Shown: positions 43,744-54,213, numbered from the stretch's first letter. The stretch: 64,000 nucleotides of DNA from an uncultured Owenweeksia sp. (GCA_937146805.1 CAKZRR010000028.1:62001-126000), one strand, 5' to 3'. A program made the numbers and translations. Notes: a model not told the origin generated them from the sequence alone.

Positions 43744-44898
43744 ATGAATATAATTTTGTTTGATGGTGCGCTGCGCAATCATCTTTTACCCTTTACCTAT
43801 ACAAGACCTGTTTCCGAGATTAGAGTGGGTATTCAAACTATTACCGAAAAATGGAAATGCCATTTTGAAGGCGATTTTTCGTTTGAAACAGAAGACTATT
43901 TATCGGTGAAATTCCCGAAAAAGGAATTGCAACAGAACGTTTGGATTAATGGTGCTTTATGTCCAAATGCCAATTTGGTTCGTGCGATTAAAGGCTTAGA
44001 TTTGGGTGAGAAATTGGAAAAGGACGGTGTTTTACTGGCAGCTAATTTGTTAAAAGGTGCAAATATTGAAGAGGCACAAGTAGTTTTATTTACTGATGAG
44101 GCCAGATTAATAGATAGGCCTTGGAAAATATTTTCAGAAAATGGAGCTGAATTAGAACTGGATTTTGATGAAATTACACGAGGTAGAAAATCGCAACTGC
44201 TTAGCGAAACGAATACCGTTTTGGGTGATCGTATTTTTGTTGAAGAAGGAGTGGATGCCGAATGTAGCGTGTTTAACAGCAAAACAGGTGCTATTTATTT
44301 AGGTAAAAACAGTACGGTTTTAGAAGGTTGTACTATAAGAGGAGGTTTTTCACTAGGAGAACATTCAGCCCTAAAAATGGGAGCTAAAATTTACGGGCCT
44401 ACTACGGTAGGACCACATAGTAAGGTAGGAGGAGAGGTAAACAATTGTGTGATTTTTGGATACTCCAATAAGGGGCACGATGGATTTTTGGGTAATGCTG
44501 TAATAGGCGAATGGTGTAATCTAGGGGCCGATACCAATAACTCTAATCTTAAAAATAATTATGATGAGGTACGTCTGTGGAGCTTTGAAAAGCAAGGCTT
44601 TGAAAAAACAGGTTTGCAGTTTTGTGGGTTAATGATGGGCGACCACAGCAAGTGCGGTATTAATACCATGTTTAATACTGGGACGGTAGTAGGTGTAAGC
44701 TCAAACATATTTGGCAGCGGCTTTCCCCGCAATTTTATTCCTTCGTTTAGTTGGGGAGGGGCAGCAGGTTTTACCGAATATAAATTAGAAAAAGCCTTAG
44801 CCACCGCTAAGTTGGTAATGGAACGAAGAGGAATTGATTTGGATGAGGTAGAATCAAATATTTTAAATCAGGTTTATGCAGAAAGTCGTAAACGTTAA
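43744..44898 (+). CDS. GlmU-like putative sugar nucleotidyltransferase (left-handed beta-helix)
   Basis: 384 residues. The C-terminal half is a hexapeptide-repeat left-handed beta-helix (VLEGCTIRGGFSLGEHSALKMGAKIYGPTTVGPHSKVGGEVNN, GNAVIGEWCNLGADTNNSNL, MFNTGTVVGVSSNIFGSG), as in GlmU. The N-terminal half starts NIILFDGALRNHLLPFTYTRPVSEIRVG, where the usual nucleotide-binding GxGTRM motif is absent, so nucleotidyl transfer is doubtful. This protein family regularly follows L31 in Bacteroidota. Role unknown; acyl- or acetyl-transfer to a sugar is possible. Confidence 0.85.
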   Translation: MNIILFDGALRNHLLPFTYTRPVSEIRVGIQTITEKWKCHFEGDFSFETEDYLSVKFPKKELQQNVWINGALCPNANLVRAIKGLDLGEKLEKDGVLLAANLLKGANIEEAQVVLFTDEARLIDRPWKIFSENGAELELDFDEITRGRKSQLLSETNTVLGDRIFVEEGVDAECSVFNSKTGAIYLGKNSTVLEGCTIRGGFSLGEHSALKMGAKIYGPTTVGPHSKVGGEVNNCVIFGYSNKGHDGFLGNAVIGEWCNLGADTNNSNLKNNYDEVRLWSFEKQGFEKTGLQFCGLMMGDHSKCGINTMFNTGTVVGVSSNIFGSGFPRNFIPSFSWGGAAGFTEYKLEKALATAKLVMERRGIDLDEVESNILNQVYAESRKR

Positions 44899-44976
44899 GC
44901 TGTGGCATAGCAATTGACCTAGTAGGTGTACAATAAATTATAAAGGCTAATCTCTGACAGATTGGCCATATTTCAC

Positions 44977-47466
44977 ATGAAATTCAACAAAATTTTGGAT
45001 ATAGACAGCTTGTCATTAGATACAATTTTAAACGATGATGCGGAATTTATTCCGTTAATGACGAATGAGGATGAAAATGAAATGGAGAAGGAAGAAGTGC
45101 CAGAGGTACTTCCTTTGATGCCTTTACGTAACACGGTACTTTTTCCGGGTGTGGTAATTCCAATTACGGCTGGCCGTGACAAATCCATTCAGTTATTGCA
45201 ACATGCACATCGCGAAAAAATGATGATTGGTGTGGTAAGTCAATTGGATGATAGCAATGAAAACCCAGGACCTGAAGATATTTATAAGGTAGGTACCATT
45301 GCCAAAATTATGCGCATGTTTAAAATGCCTGACGGGAATACTACGGTAATCTTACAGGGTAAAAAACGATTTGAATTAAAGGAAGTGGTGCAAAATGAGC
45401 CTTTTATGAAGGCTTCCATTACTGTTATTAGCGAGCAAAAAAAAGGAACGGAAAAAGCAAAATTTGGAGCCTTAATGGGATCCATTAAGGATATGGCTCT
45501 TAAAATTATTAAAGAGTCGCCTAGTATTCCGAGTGAGGCAGCTTTTGCTTTGAAAAATATTGAGAGCGATACCTTTTTGCTCAACTTTATTTCATCTAAT
45601 ATGAATTTGGATGTAGATAAAAAACAAGCTCTATTGGAAATTAGAGACCTTCAAGATCGGGCTAATACGGTGCTTAAGCATTTGCATGAAGAATTCAATA
45701 TGCTTGAAATGAAGAATGAAATTCAGGACAAGGTAAAGTTTGAATTTGATCAGCAGCAGCGCGAATATTTTTTGCATCAGCAAATGAAACAAATACAAGA
45801 GGAGCTGGGAGGAAACTCTACGGATGCTGAAATTGAGGAGTTTAAAGCTAGAGCAGAAGGTAAAAATTGGTCTCCTGAAATAAAGGAATCTTTTTGGAAA
45901 GAGCTCAAAAAAATGCAGCGTATAAACCCGCAAGTGCCTGAATTTAGCATTCAGCGTAATTACTTGGAGCTAATGCTTGATTTACCTTGGAATGAGTTTT
46001 CAAAGGATAAGTTTGATCTAAAAAGAGCAGAAAGGATCTTAAATAGAGATCATTACGGGCTTGATAAAGTTAAGGAACGTATTATTGAACACTTGGCAGT
46101 ATTAAAACTGAAAGGTGATATGAAGGCACCTATTTTGTGTTTATATGGTCCTCCAGGTGTAGGTAAAACAAGTTTGGGTAAATCGGTTGCTGAGGCCTTG
46201 GGTCGAAAATATGTTAGAATGTCCCTGGGAGGATTGCGCGATGAAGCGGAAATTAGAGGGCATCGAAAAACATACATTGGCGCTATGCCGGGCCGTGTAA
46301 TTAAGAATATTAAAAAGGTAGGAACGGCCAACCCCGTTTTTGTGTTGGATGAGATTGACAAGCTAGCCGCAACGGGTCATGGCGATCCATCTTCGGCTAT
46401 GTTAGAGGTTTTAGATCCAGAGCAAAATGCTAGTTTTTACGACAACTACTTAGAGTTAGGCTTTGACCTTAGCAAGATAATGTTTATCGCTACGGCTAAT
46501 AACTTGGGTTCCATTCAACCAGCTTTGCGCGATAGAATGGAGATTATAGAAATTAATGGCTATACAATAGAAGAGAAGGTGCAAATTGCGCGTAAATATC
46601 TTTTACCTAAGCAATTAGAAGAACATGGTTTGTCTAAAAAAGATTTGGCTGTAGATAAACGTACACTTGAATTTATAGTAGAGAATTATACACGCGAATC
46701 GGGTGTAAGGGGGCTAAATAAGGTGATGGCTAAAGTGGTGCGCTATGCGGCTAAAAATGTAGCGATGGAACTGGAATACCACCAAAAAGTGACGGTAAAG
46801 CATGTAGAAGAAATTTTAGGGGGTAAAAAGTTTAGCAAGGATAAATACCAAGGTAACAGCATTGCAGGTGTAGTTACCGGCTTGGCTTGGACATCTGTAG
46901 GTGGCGATATTTTGTTTATTGAATCCTCATTAAGTAGAGGTAAAGGTAAGCTTACCGTAACAGGAAACTTAGGAGATGTAATGAAGGAATCGGCCATTAT
47001 AGCAATGGCATATTTAAAAAGTAATGCCGATAAATTTAACTTGGACTACCGTCTTTTCGATTATTGGGATGTACATATTCATTTTCCTGAAGGAGCAACA
47101 CCTAAAGATGGTCCATCTGCAGGAATCACCATATTAACCTCTTTAGCCTCTTTGTTTACACAGCGTCAGGTAAAAAGTAATTTGGCCATGACGGGCGAAA
47201 TCACTCTTAGAGGAAAGGTATTGCCTGTGGGTGGTATTAAGGAAAAAATATTAGCAGCCAAGCGAGCTGGTATTAAGGAGATAATAATGAGTGAGGATAA
47301 TCGAAAGGATATTACTGAAATTAGAGAGGATTACTTAACGGGATTAACTTTTCATTATGTACAATTAATGACGGATGTAGTAGATTTGGCCCTTACCAAT
47401 AAAAAGGTAAAAAACGCCATTAAGGTTGATTTTCCTAATAGTGTTTCGGCTACAGCCGGAAAATAA
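44977..47466 (+). CDS. lon: ATP-dependent protease Lon
   Basis: Cytosolic AAA+ protease for damaged and regulatory proteins. 829 residues: LON substrate-binding domain ([20 protein letters not shown] near residue 47), coiled-coil ([17 protein letters not shown]), AAA+ module with Walker [10 protein letters not shown] (391-398) and Walker [11 protein letters not shown], and the protease domain with catalytic Ser714 (KDGPSAGIT) and Lys757 ([14 protein letters not shown]). The N-terminal ~45 residues are acidic, a common Bacteroidota extension. ATG 44977 is chosen over an in-frame TTG at 44962. Confidence 0.97.
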   Translation: MKFNKILDIDSLSLDTILNDDAEFIPLMTNEDENEMEKEEVPEVLPLMPLRNTVLFPGVVIPITAGRDKSIQLLQHAHREKMMIGVVSQLDDSNENPGPEDIYKVGTIAKIMRMFKMPDGNTTVILQGKKRFELKEVVQNEPFMKASITVISEQKKGTEKAKFGALMGSIKDMALKIIKESPSIPSEAAFALKNIESDTFLLNFISSNMNLDVDKKQALLEIRDLQDRANTVLKHLHEEFNMLEMKNEIQDKVKFEFDQQQREYFLHQQMKQIQEELGGNSTDAEIEEFKARAEGKNWSPEIKESFWKELKKMQRINPQVPEFSIQRNYLELMLDLPWNEFSKDKFDLKRAERILNRDHYGLDKVKERIIEHLAVLKLKGDMKAPILCLYGPPGVGKTSLGKSVAEALGRKYVRMSLGGLRDEAEIRGHRKTYIGAMPGRVIKNIKKVGTANPVFVLDEIDKLAATGHGDPSSAMLEVLDPEQNASFYDNYLELGFDLSKIMFIATANNLGSIQPALRDRMEIIEINGYTIEEKVQIARKYLLPKQLEEHGLSKKDLAVDKRTLEFIVENYTRESGVRGLNKVMAKVVRYAAKNVAMELEYHQKVTVKHVEEILGGKKFSKDKYQGNSIAGVVTGLAWTSVGGDILFIESSLSRGKGKLTVTGNLGDVMKESAIIAMAYLKSNADKFNLDYRLFDYWDVHIHFPEGATPKDGPSAGITILTSLASLFTQRQVKSNLAMTGEITLRGKVLPVGGIKEKILAAKRAGIKEIIMSEDNRKDITEIREDYLTGLTFHYVQLMTDVVDLALTNKKVKNAIKVDFPNSVSATAGK

Positions 47467-47523
47467 CAATTACAGATAGTAATTATTTGAAGCGATGTAC
47501 GTTGTAAGTATTATTTTGGCTTT

Positions 47524-48573
47524 ATGAAAAAACTCTTACCGCTTCTTCTATTAGGTTTTGGTAGCGTTCAAGCGCAACTTGGCGGACAATCAACTTTTCA
47601 ATTTTTAAATGTAGTTCCATCGGCAAGGGTGGCGGGGCAAGGTGGTAACGCTATTGCCAATACAGCTACAGATTTAAATTTTGCTCTTTGGAACCCAGCT
47701 TTGCTAAATCCTGACTTAAGTAAACAGGTGAGTATTAGCATGATTGATTATGTAAGTGATATTGTAATAGGAGAGGTTGGTTATGCTCAACATTTTGAAA
47801 AGTTAGGCACTTTTTCTCTTAGTACAAAGTACATATCCTACGGTGATTTTGATAGAACCAATACTATTGGTATAAAACAAGGAACCTTTACGGGTACTGA
47901 TTTAGCGGTGATATTAGGTTATGGGTATCAGCGAGATACCAATTGGAGTTTTGGGGCTAACCTAAAATACATCAACTCTAAGTTAGATGTGTACTCTAGC
48001 AATGCTATGGCTTTAGATGCGGCCATCAGCTATCAAATACCCAGTAAGCGAATGGCTTTTTCGTTAGTAGCTAAAAACATGGGTTTTCAGTTTGATGCCT
48101 TCCATGAGGAAAAAGAAAACCTTCCTTTCGAAATTCAAATGGGTTTTTCTAATAGGTTCGAGCATTTACCTTTGCGGTGGATGGTTACTTTGGAGCAGTT
48201 GGAAACTTGGGATTTACGCTATGATGACCCTAATAATGTTACGGTAAATCAGCTAACAGGCGAAATTGAAAAGAATGAGCCTTCTGTTTGGAATAATGCC
48301 TTACGCCATGTAGTTTTAGGTGCCGAATTTGCACCCACCAAAGGTTTTAATTTACAGTTTGGTTATAGTTTTAGACGAAAAAATGAACTGGATATAGACA
48401 CGAGAAGAACGTCCTCAGGAATTTCGTTTGGCGTGGGTATTAAAGTAAGTAAGTTCAGAATTAACTACGCTCGTAATAACTTGCACATTGCTGGGGGCGG
48501 AAACAACTTTAGTATTGTTACCCAGCTGCAGGACTTCAAAAAGAAAAAACCCAAAAATGTCCCAAGCAATTAA
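47524..48573 (+). CDS. porQ: Type IX secretion system protein PorQ
   Basis: 349 residues: signal peptide (LLPLLLLGFGSVQAQ) followed by the PorV/PorQ-type barrel start GGQSTFQFLNVVPSARVAGQGGNAIANTATDLNFALWNPALLN, the hallmark segment of PorQ. Outer-membrane beta-barrel; in T9SS organisms it works with the PorU-PorV-PorZ attachment complex that anchors cargo to A-LPS or the membrane. Its 3' end overlaps the start of cmk by 17 bp, a conserved porQ-cmk arrangement. Confidence 0.9.
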   Translation: MKKLLPLLLLGFGSVQAQLGGQSTFQFLNVVPSARVAGQGGNAIANTATDLNFALWNPALLNPDLSKQVSISMIDYVSDIVIGEVGYAQHFEKLGTFSLSTKYISYGDFDRTNTIGIKQGTFTGTDLAVILGYGYQRDTNWSFGANLKYINSKLDVYSSNAMALDAAISYQIPSKRMAFSLVAKNMGFQFDAFHEEKENLPFEIQMGFSNRFEHLPLRWMVTLEQLETWDLRYDDPNNVTVNQLTGEIEKNEPSVWNNALRHVVLGAEFAPTKGFNLQFGYSFRRKNELDIDTRRTSSGISFGVGIKVSKFRINYARNNLHIAGGGNNFSIVTQLQDFKKKKPKNVPSN

Positions 48574-49255
48574 CATTGCCATAGACGGATATTCCTCTAC
48601 CGGTAAAAGCACATTGGCCAGGCAATTGGCTGGAAAGTTGGGTTATCGTTATATTGATACGGGCGCTATGTATAGAGGTGTAACCTTATATGCTTTGCGT
48701 AAGGGCTTAATCATCAACGGGAAAGTATTACAGCAATTGGAGTTTGATTTACCACGCATACAACTCGAATTTATTCATAATAAAAATAGAGGTGCCTCCG
48801 ATTTGTATTTGAATGGAGAAAATGTAGAGGAGGCCATTAGAGAAATGATGGTGGCCAAAGCGGTGAGCAAGGTGGCCGCTGTAAGTAGCGTTAGAAAATA
48901 CTTAGTAGAGGCACAGCAAAAAATGGCTGCTCAAAAAGGAGTGGTAATGGATGGAAGGGATATTGGTACTGTGGTACTTCCTGAAGCCGAACTCAAAGTT
49001 TTTGTTACTGCCAGTCAAGAGATAAGAACTGAAAGACGCTATCAGGAATTAAAGCAGTTGGGAAAAGTATTGAGTAAAACTGAGGTAGAGGCCAATTTGA
49101 TGGAACGTGATTTGTTGGATACTACTCGAAAAGACAGCCCATTAAAACAGGCCAAGGGTGCTTTATTATTGGATAATTCGGGCTTAAGCCGAGAAGAACA
49201 ATTGGACTTGGTAAGAGGCTGGGTAGATGAAAGGTTAGCTACTTGCGCAGAGTAA
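48557..49255 (+). CDS. cmk: (d)CMP kinase
   Basis: Phosphorylates CMP and dCMP. 232 residues: P-loop IAIDGYSSTGKSTLAR (residues 6-21), YIDTGAMYRGVTLYAL, MDGRDIGTVVLPEAELKVFVTAS and the lid RRYQELKQLGK ... RDLLDTTRKDSPLKQA. ATG 48557, inside the end of porQ, gives the canonical N-terminus; longer frames would run through porQ. Convergent with the acyl-CoA-binding protein gene. Confidence 0.96.
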   Translation: MSQAINIAIDGYSSTGKSTLARQLAGKLGYRYIDTGAMYRGVTLYALRKGLIINGKVLQQLEFDLPRIQLEFIHNKNRGASDLYLNGENVEEAIREMMVAKAVSKVAAVSSVRKYLVEAQQKMAAQKGVVMDGRDIGTVVLPEAELKVFVTASQEIRTERRYQELKQLGKVLSKTEVEANLMERDLLDTTRKDSPLKQAKGALLLDNSGLSREEQLDLVRGWVDERLATCAE

Positions 49256-49264
49256 ATTCTGAGC

Positions 49265-49558
49265 TTAATTTTCTAACTCCATTAAAGATTTAATCAAAGT
49301 AACATAGCGTTCCATAGCCTCTTCTTTAGGCATACCTTCCAGTCGTTTCCAAGCATCGTGCTTAAAAGTTTCTACTACGTTAGATGATTCATTGGGCCTT
49401 TGGTGAGGATTGTCTCCTTCTAAAGCTTGCTTGTAAAAACTGTAGGCAATCAGCATATTGTCCGCAGTTTGCGGTGGTAAATTGTTTCCAATTTCCACAA
49501 ATTTTAAAAATTCCTTTTCAATATTAGTTTGCGGCACTACAGTTTGTAATTTGTTCAT
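49265..49558 (-). CDS. Acyl-CoA-binding protein (ACBP)
   Basis: About 97 residues, the size of a single ACBP four-helix bundle. Seen: NLPPQTADNMLIAYSFYKQALEGDN (YxxYKQAxxGD motif) and FKHDAWKRLEGMPKEEAMERYVTLI (KxxAWxxLxGxxxEEAMxxY), the two acyl-CoA-contacting signatures; RP lies between them (HQRPNE). It binds long-chain acyl-CoA in the cytosol and shuttles or buffers it. It is the last gene of the leftward operon containing psd and cdsA, 6 bp after psd, so it may feed phospholipid synthesis. ACBP is uncommon in bacteria. Confidence 0.88.
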   Translation of the reverse strand: MNKLQTVVPQTNIEKEFLKFVEIGNNLPPQTADNMLIAYSFYKQALEGDNPHQRPNESSNVVETFKHDAWKRLEGMPKEEAMERYVTLIKSLMELEN

Positions 49559-49563
49559 CAAAT

Positions 49564-50223
49564 TTACTTTAGTTCAGCCAAAATTTGCTCACCCCCTCTG
49601 GCTTTATCTCCTACTTTTACTAACACATTCGCGTCCGCGGGAAGTATTACATCCACCCTAGACCCAAACTTAATAAAACCGGCATCGGTTCCCCGTACCG
49701 CTTTGTGTCCATCTTTGGCATACATTACAATTCTTCGAGCCACGGCTCCAGCAATTTGCTTAAATAGAACTTCCTGTCCATCATCTCCTTCTACCACAAT
49801 AGTGGTGCGTTCGTTTAATAAACTCGATTTTGGGTGCCAAGCCACTAAAAAAGCGCCAGGATGGTACTTGGCATATTTTACCACACCATTAATAGGGTAA
49901 CGGTTTACATGCACATTAAGTGGCGACATGAAAATACTGATTTGAATTTTTTTGTCATTGAAATATTCTTGCTCTTCAATTTCAACTATTTCCACAATTT
50001 TCCCATCTGCAGGAGCGATTACTTGCTTTGGGCTGGCCTCCATGGCGCGTTTGGGGTTTCTAAAAAACTGGAGCACCAAAATGTAAATTCCAATAGAAAT
50101 AAGCAGAACAATGTTTTCTACCCATTCGTTTTGACTGAGCCAAAAAACCAAAAAATTGGTTAAACCTAAAATGATAAGTAGGCGTTGTAAAATCTTCTTC
50201 CCTTCTTGGTGAATGCGAATCAT
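49564..50223 (-). CDS. psd: Phosphatidylserine decarboxylase (short, archaeal-type)
   Basis: 219 residues, the short Psd class. Decarboxylates phosphatidylserine to phosphatidylethanolamine at the inner membrane. Seen: N-terminal membrane hairpin (LLIILGLTNFLVFWL and IVLLISIGIYILVLQF), FRNPKR, VIAPADGKIVEI, IFMSPLNVHVNRYPINGVVKY, and the self-cleavage site near the C-terminus GFIKFGSRVDV, where the Ser of GS becomes the pyruvoyl group. 4-bp overlap with cdsA upstream: coupled steps of the same pathway. Confidence 0.94.
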   Translation of the reverse strand: MIRIHQEGKKILQRLLIILGLTNFLVFWLSQNEWVENIVLLISIGIYILVLQFFRNPKRAMEASPKQVIAPADGKIVEIVEIEEQEYFNDKKIQISIFMSPLNVHVNRYPINGVVKYAKYHPGAFLVAWHPKSSLLNERTTIVVEGDDGQEVLFKQIAGAVARRIVMYAKDGHKAVRGTDAGFIKFGSRVDVILPADANVLVKVGDKARGGEQILAELK

Positions 50224-51044
50224 GTAAAGTAGTTTTCTATAATGCGGATGTAAAAATAAGCGGGGGGTAAAGCGAATAGGATACTATCAATCCGATCTAA
50301 CAAACCACCATGTCCCGGCATAAAATTGCCGCTGTCTTTTAGGTTAAATTGTCTTTTAACGGAGGATTCAAATAAGTCGCCCAAGGTGCCAAATATCACA
50401 GCTATTAGTGCAAATCCAAGCCATCCCCATAAGGGTAAAATGCCTAAAAAGTAAAAGAATAGGTAACTGGCAATTAAGGCTGCTACTAGACCACCAAAAA
50501 AACCTTCCCAGCTTTTGTTGGGCGAAACTTTAGGAGCTAATTTACGCTTGCCAATAGCACTGCCTACTAGGTAGGCAAAAGTATCGCTACACCAAATAAG
50601 TATAAATAGAGCTGCTAATAACCAAGGCGTAGGCTCGCCCAAATGCCAAGGAAATAAAGGTAGCAAAGCCATAGGTAAGGCAATGTATAATACACCCGTT
50701 AGGTAATGAAAAAGGGTAGTGGGTTGTTGATTGAGCTTAAGTGTGTGAGCTACAAAAAGCCCCATCAAAATCATGAGGCAAGCAAAAAGCATTATAGGTA
50801 AAATGGCTGGATTGCTAAAAAGTACTTCGCCCGAAAGGGCTACTAATAAACTGAGAAACGCCAGAGGTAAAAATAGCAATATGGCGCGTGGAGTATTGGG
50901 TACAAATTTGGACCATTCCACCAATGCTATGCTACCAACAAAGGCCGCCAACAGCAATTGACTATTAAATCCTGTAAAGCAACAAAGTAAAATCACCGCC
51001 ACGTAGGCAGCGCCACTAAGGCTTCGTGTTAGCATTTCGCTCAT
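50220..51044 (-). CDS. cdsA: Phosphatidate cytidylyltransferase
   Basis: Makes CDP-diacylglycerol from phosphatidic acid and CTP. 274 residues, about eight membrane helices. The CdsA signature is complete: SNKSWEGFFGG ... GTLGDLFESSVKRQFNLKDSGNFMPGHGGLLDRIDS with its acidic residues. Located between the LUD gene (4-bp overlap) and psd (4-bp overlap), giving a CDP-DAG to PE module together with a PssA that is elsewhere. Confidence 0.96.
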   Translation of the reverse strand: MSEMLTRSLSGAAYVAVILLCCFTGFNSQLLLAAFVGSIALVEWSKFVPNTPRAILLFLPLAFLSLLVALSGEVLFSNPAILPIMLFACLMILMGLFVAHTLKLNQQPTTLFHYLTGVLYIALPMALLPLFPWHLGEPTPWLLAALFILIWCSDTFAYLVGSAIGKRKLAPKVSPNKSWEGFFGGLVAALIASYLFFYFLGILPLWGWLGFALIAVIFGTLGDLFESSVKRQFNLKDSGNFMPGHGGLLDRIDSILFALPPAYFYIRIIENYFT

Positions 51045-51679
51045 TCGGTAATTTGATCTTCAATTAGCAAAAGATAAATTTCCTTGCTGCAAATAGCCCC
51101 TTGTGTGGCATCTGGGTTACTGCTTTTTATAGGTCCTTTTATCGTTGTAATTTGAGAAGGGATATCTCCTTTGTATTTGTTTCGAATGCCAGTAAGACCG
51201 GCTCGTAGGTTTTCTAAAATTTGACTAGTTTTTGCAATAGTGATAAACGTTTCAGGTAGCTCGTCTAACTTTTTACCCAATGTTTGCTTTGCGGTAATCA
51301 TAATTCCACCATTAAATGAAATTAAGTATTCGCAAGAAGAACAAAATGCATCTGCCTCGGTTAAGGGCTTAATATAATCTTTTAGACCTGCATTAGTAAG
51401 GATGCCTTCAAGATTACTGTTTTGACAAAAGATACCGTTTAAACCCGATTCAGGAATAATTTGCTCCAAATAGTGATAGGCATCTTTCTCATTTTCGCAG
51501 TATAAGAATTTACCACCAGAGGCAGTAAAATTTTTTACAAACGATAAATCTACCGGCTCTTTTTTCGAAGATCCGTAGGTTAGGCTGTTTTGTTCGTTTT
51601 CTTCCGCATCAGTGGGTTTGCCGCTTAATACGGTAAAAAATTTACCTAAGAAACCTTTCTTCTTATTTGTGTCCGCCAT
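51041..51679 (-). CDS. LUD domain protein (LutC/YkgG-like)
   Basis: About 213 residues. The C-terminal ~150 residues resemble the LUD domain of lactate-utilisation protein C: FCSSCEYLISFNGGIMITAKQTLGKKLDELPETFITIAKTSQILENL and the end TQGAICSKEIYLLLIEDQ. The N-terminal ~45 residues are a polar extension. No LutA/LutB partners are nearby; this stand-alone LUD gene sits between ftsH and cdsA, a position seen often in Bacteroidota, so its role is probably not lactate oxidation. ATG 51679 is chosen; the frame has a TTG one codon earlier. Confidence 0.8.
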   Translation of the reverse strand: MADTNKKKGFLGKFFTVLSGKPTDAEENEQNSLTYGSSKKEPVDLSFVKNFTASGGKFLYCENEKDAYHYLEQIIPESGLNGIFCQNSNLEGILTNAGLKDYIKPLTEADAFCSSCEYLISFNGGIMITAKQTLGKKLDELPETFITIAKTSQILENLRAGLTGIRNKYKGDIPSQITTIKGPIKSSNPDATQGAICSKEIYLLLIEDQITE

Positions 51680-51707
51680 CAAAGTTCCAGTTGCGGAGGT
51701 TAAAACG

Positions 51708-53801
51708 TTAAGCTTGTCCGGGTTTATCTACCGATGGTGCTGGTTCGCTTGTATCTTCAGTTTCAGGTATTGCTGGTGCTTCAACCGGAGCGGTGCTAGA
51801 TTTTACCTCAGGCTCCTCTCTTTGCCACTTTCTTTTACCAAAAACCTCCTCCAAATTTTCCTTAAAGATAACTTCTTTGTCTAATAGCATTTGAGCCAAT
51901 CTTCCAAGTTCTTCCTTGTGCTTTGTTAATAATTCTTTAGCCCTAATGTACTGTTGTTCAATGAGTTTTGATATTTCCTCATCAATGATTTGAGCGGTTT
52001 TTTCACTGTAAGGTTTGCTGAAACCGTAGTCATCTCCGCTTTGGCTATCGTAGTATGTGATGTTGCCCAATCTCTCGTTAAGTCCATATACAGTAATCAT
52101 GGCGCGGGCCTGTTTTGTTACTTTCTCCAAGTCACTTAAAGCTCCTGTAGATATTTTTCCAAACATTACTTCCTCAGCCGCACGGCCTCCCATGGTGGCA
52201 CACATTTCGTCTAACATTTGCTCGGTGGTAGTAATTTGACGTTCTTCGGGTAAATACCAAGCGGCTCCTAGTGATCGGCCTCGGGGGACAATGGTCACTT
52301 TAACTAAAGGAGCGGCATGCTCTAGCATCCAGCTAACGGTGGCGTGCCCTGCTTCGTGAAAAGCAATTACATTCTTTTCACCTTTGGTAATAATTTTGTT
52401 TTTCTTTTCCAGTCCACCAACAATTCGATCTACTGCATCTAAGAAATCTTGCGTATTGATAGATTTTTTCTCCTTACGAGCCGCAATTAGGGCCGATTCG
52501 TTGCAAACGTTGGCAATGTCAGCACCCGAAAAACCAGGTGTTTGCTTGGCTAAAAACTCAGCATCTACTTCTTCGCCTAGCTTTAAGGGAGCAAGGTGTA
52601 CTTTGAAAATTTCTTCACGCTCATTCAAGTCTGGTAAGTCAACGTAAATCTGTCTGTCAAATCTACCCGCACGCATTAAAGCTCTATCCAATACATCGGC
52701 ACGGTTGGTAGCTCCAATTACAATTACATGCTCTTTGGTGGCAAAGCCGTCCATTTCAGTAAGTAGTTGATTTAAAGTATTTTCTCTTTCGTCATTACCA
52801 CCACTCATGGAGTTTTTACCACGAGCTCTACCAATGGCATCTATCTCATCAATAAAAATAATAGAAGGCGATTTTTCTTTTGCCTGCTTAAACAAATCAC
52901 GTACACGTGAAGCTCCTACACCCACAAACATTTCTACAAAATCGGAACCTGACAGAGAGTAAAACGGAACTTTCGCTTCGCCAGCCACCGCCTTTGCCAA
53001 CAATGTTTTACCAGTTCCGGGAGGACCTACAAGTAAGGCACCCTTAGGTATTTTACCCCCTAATGAAGTGTATTTTTCAGGATCCTTTAAAAAGGAAACA
53101 ATCTCTTGTACTTCCTCCTTAGCACCTTCCAATCCGGCTACATCTTTAAAGGTAACTTTTACGTTGGTGTTTTTATCAAACAGCTGCGCTTTCGATTTTC
53201 CAATGTTAAAGATTTGAGCCCCAGCACCACCAGCACCACCACTCATTCTTCGCATTAAGAAAATCCAAAAACCAATCATTAAAATAAAAGGAACAATCCA
53301 AATTACATCACCCCAATAGTCCTTGCGCTCTTGGTAAGTTGGAATTATTTTATCGCCTTTTGCGTTTTCGTGTTCTTCGTAAAACTCTTCTAGGTTTGCT
53401 CTAAAAGCATCTTCGGGCATTTCAAAACTGTATTGAGGAGCGCCTGATGCACCACCACGAATTCCGTTGTCCTTCAGTTCTTTATACCTTTCCTTTTCAT
53501 CAAAAGCCTGGCTGGTAATAAAAACCTCAATTTCTTTTTCGTTAACAATACGTACCTGCTTTACATCGCCTTCCTCCAGCATTTCGCTAAACTGAGCAAA
53601 ATCGATAGCGGAGCTTTTTTGTGAGAAACTGCCAAAGATTTGAATGGCAATAAAAACAATGAAAATAGCCGCATAAATCCAATAGAAATTGAACTTACGG
53701 CCAGGGCCACCTGGTTTGTTGCCCGTGGGTTTCGAATTGTTTTTTGAAAATTGATCTTTCAACGAGTTTCGTTGTTTTTTATCTTTATCTGTGTTTTCCA
53801 T
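51708..53801 (-). CDS. ftsH: ATP-dependent zinc metalloprotease FtsH
   Basis: Membrane-anchored AAA+ protease for membrane and short-lived proteins. 697 residues: two membrane helices ([16 protein letters not shown] near 40-57 and [18 protein letters not shown] near 168), Walker [16 protein letters not shown] (about 258-265), Walker [12 protein letters not shown], the second region of homology, and the zinc site HEAGH at 482-486. The C-terminal tail is acidic/proline-rich and variable. 16 bp after rsfS and 28 bp before LUD: one operon with phospholipid genes, fitting its membrane-quality role. Confidence 0.97.
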   Translation of the reverse strand: MENTDKDKKQRNSLKDQFSKNNSKPTGNKPGGPGRKFNFYWIYAAIFIVFIAIQIFGSFSQKSSAIDFAQFSEMLEEGDVKQVRIVNEKEIEVFITSQAFDEKERYKELKDNGIRGGASGAPQYSFEMPEDAFRANLEEFYEEHENAKGDKIIPTYQERKDYWGDVIWIVPFILMIGFWIFLMRRMSGGAGGAGAQIFNIGKSKAQLFDKNTNVKVTFKDVAGLEGAKEEVQEIVSFLKDPEKYTSLGGKIPKGALLVGPPGTGKTLLAKAVAGEAKVPFYSLSGSDFVEMFVGVGASRVRDLFKQAKEKSPSIIFIDEIDAIGRARGKNSMSGGNDERENTLNQLLTEMDGFATKEHVIVIGATNRADVLDRALMRAGRFDRQIYVDLPDLNEREEIFKVHLAPLKLGEEVDAEFLAKQTPGFSGADIANVCNESALIAARKEKKSINTQDFLDAVDRIVGGLEKKNKIITKGEKNVIAFHEAGHATVSWMLEHAAPLVKVTIVPRGRSLGAAWYLPEERQITTTEQMLDEMCATMGGRAAEEVMFGKISTGALSDLEKVTKQARAMITVYGLNERLGNITYYDSQSGDDYGFSKPYSEKTAQIIDEEISKLIEQQYIRAKELLTKHKEELGRLAQMLLDKEVIFKENLEEVFGKRKWQREEPEVKSSTAPVEAPAIPETEDTSEPAPSVDKPGQA

Positions 53802-53817
53802 GATTGTTTTTCAGAGC

Positions 53818-54195
53818 CTATGAGTGGTTTTCGAGTACGGTAATTTGAGCATCGCCCCAAAGGCTTTCTAGCTCATAAAATTCTCTAATGTCACTTTTAA
53901 AAACATGTACTACCGTGTTTACATAGTCCATTAATATCCAGTCGGCATTTTCCAAACCTTCAATATGCCAAGGTTTATCCTTTAGAGTTTCGCGCACCAC
54001 TTTTTCCACGCTATTGCTAATGGCTTTTACTTGCGTATTGGAGTTCCCTTCGGCAATTACAAAATAATCGCAAACGGAATTTTCAAGTTCAGTAAGGTTA
54101 AGGATGGTGATGTTAGAGGCTTTAATGTTTTCCATTCCATCGATAATAGTTTTTACTAATGGAGGGAATTGCTCTTGCGTGTTAACTTTTGTCAT
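53818..54195 (-). CDS. rsfS: Ribosome silencing factor RsfS
   Basis: 125 residues. Binds L14 on the 50S subunit and blocks subunit joining when nutrients are short. Family marks: IDGMENIKASNITILNLTELENSVCDYFVIAEGNSNTQVKAIS, WHIEGLENADWILMDYVNTVVHVF and REFYELESLWGDA. First gene of the leftward rsfS-ftsH-LUD-cdsA-psd-ACBP operon, divergent from birA across a ~100-bp region with a dyad. Confidence 0.95.
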   Translation of the reverse strand: MTKVNTQEQFPPLVKTIIDGMENIKASNITILNLTELENSVCDYFVIAEGNSNTQVKAISNSVEKVVRETLKDKPWHIEGLENADWILMDYVNTVVHVFKSDIREFYELESLWGDAQITVLENHS

Positions 54196-54213
54196 TTATG
54201 TATTTTACTAACA

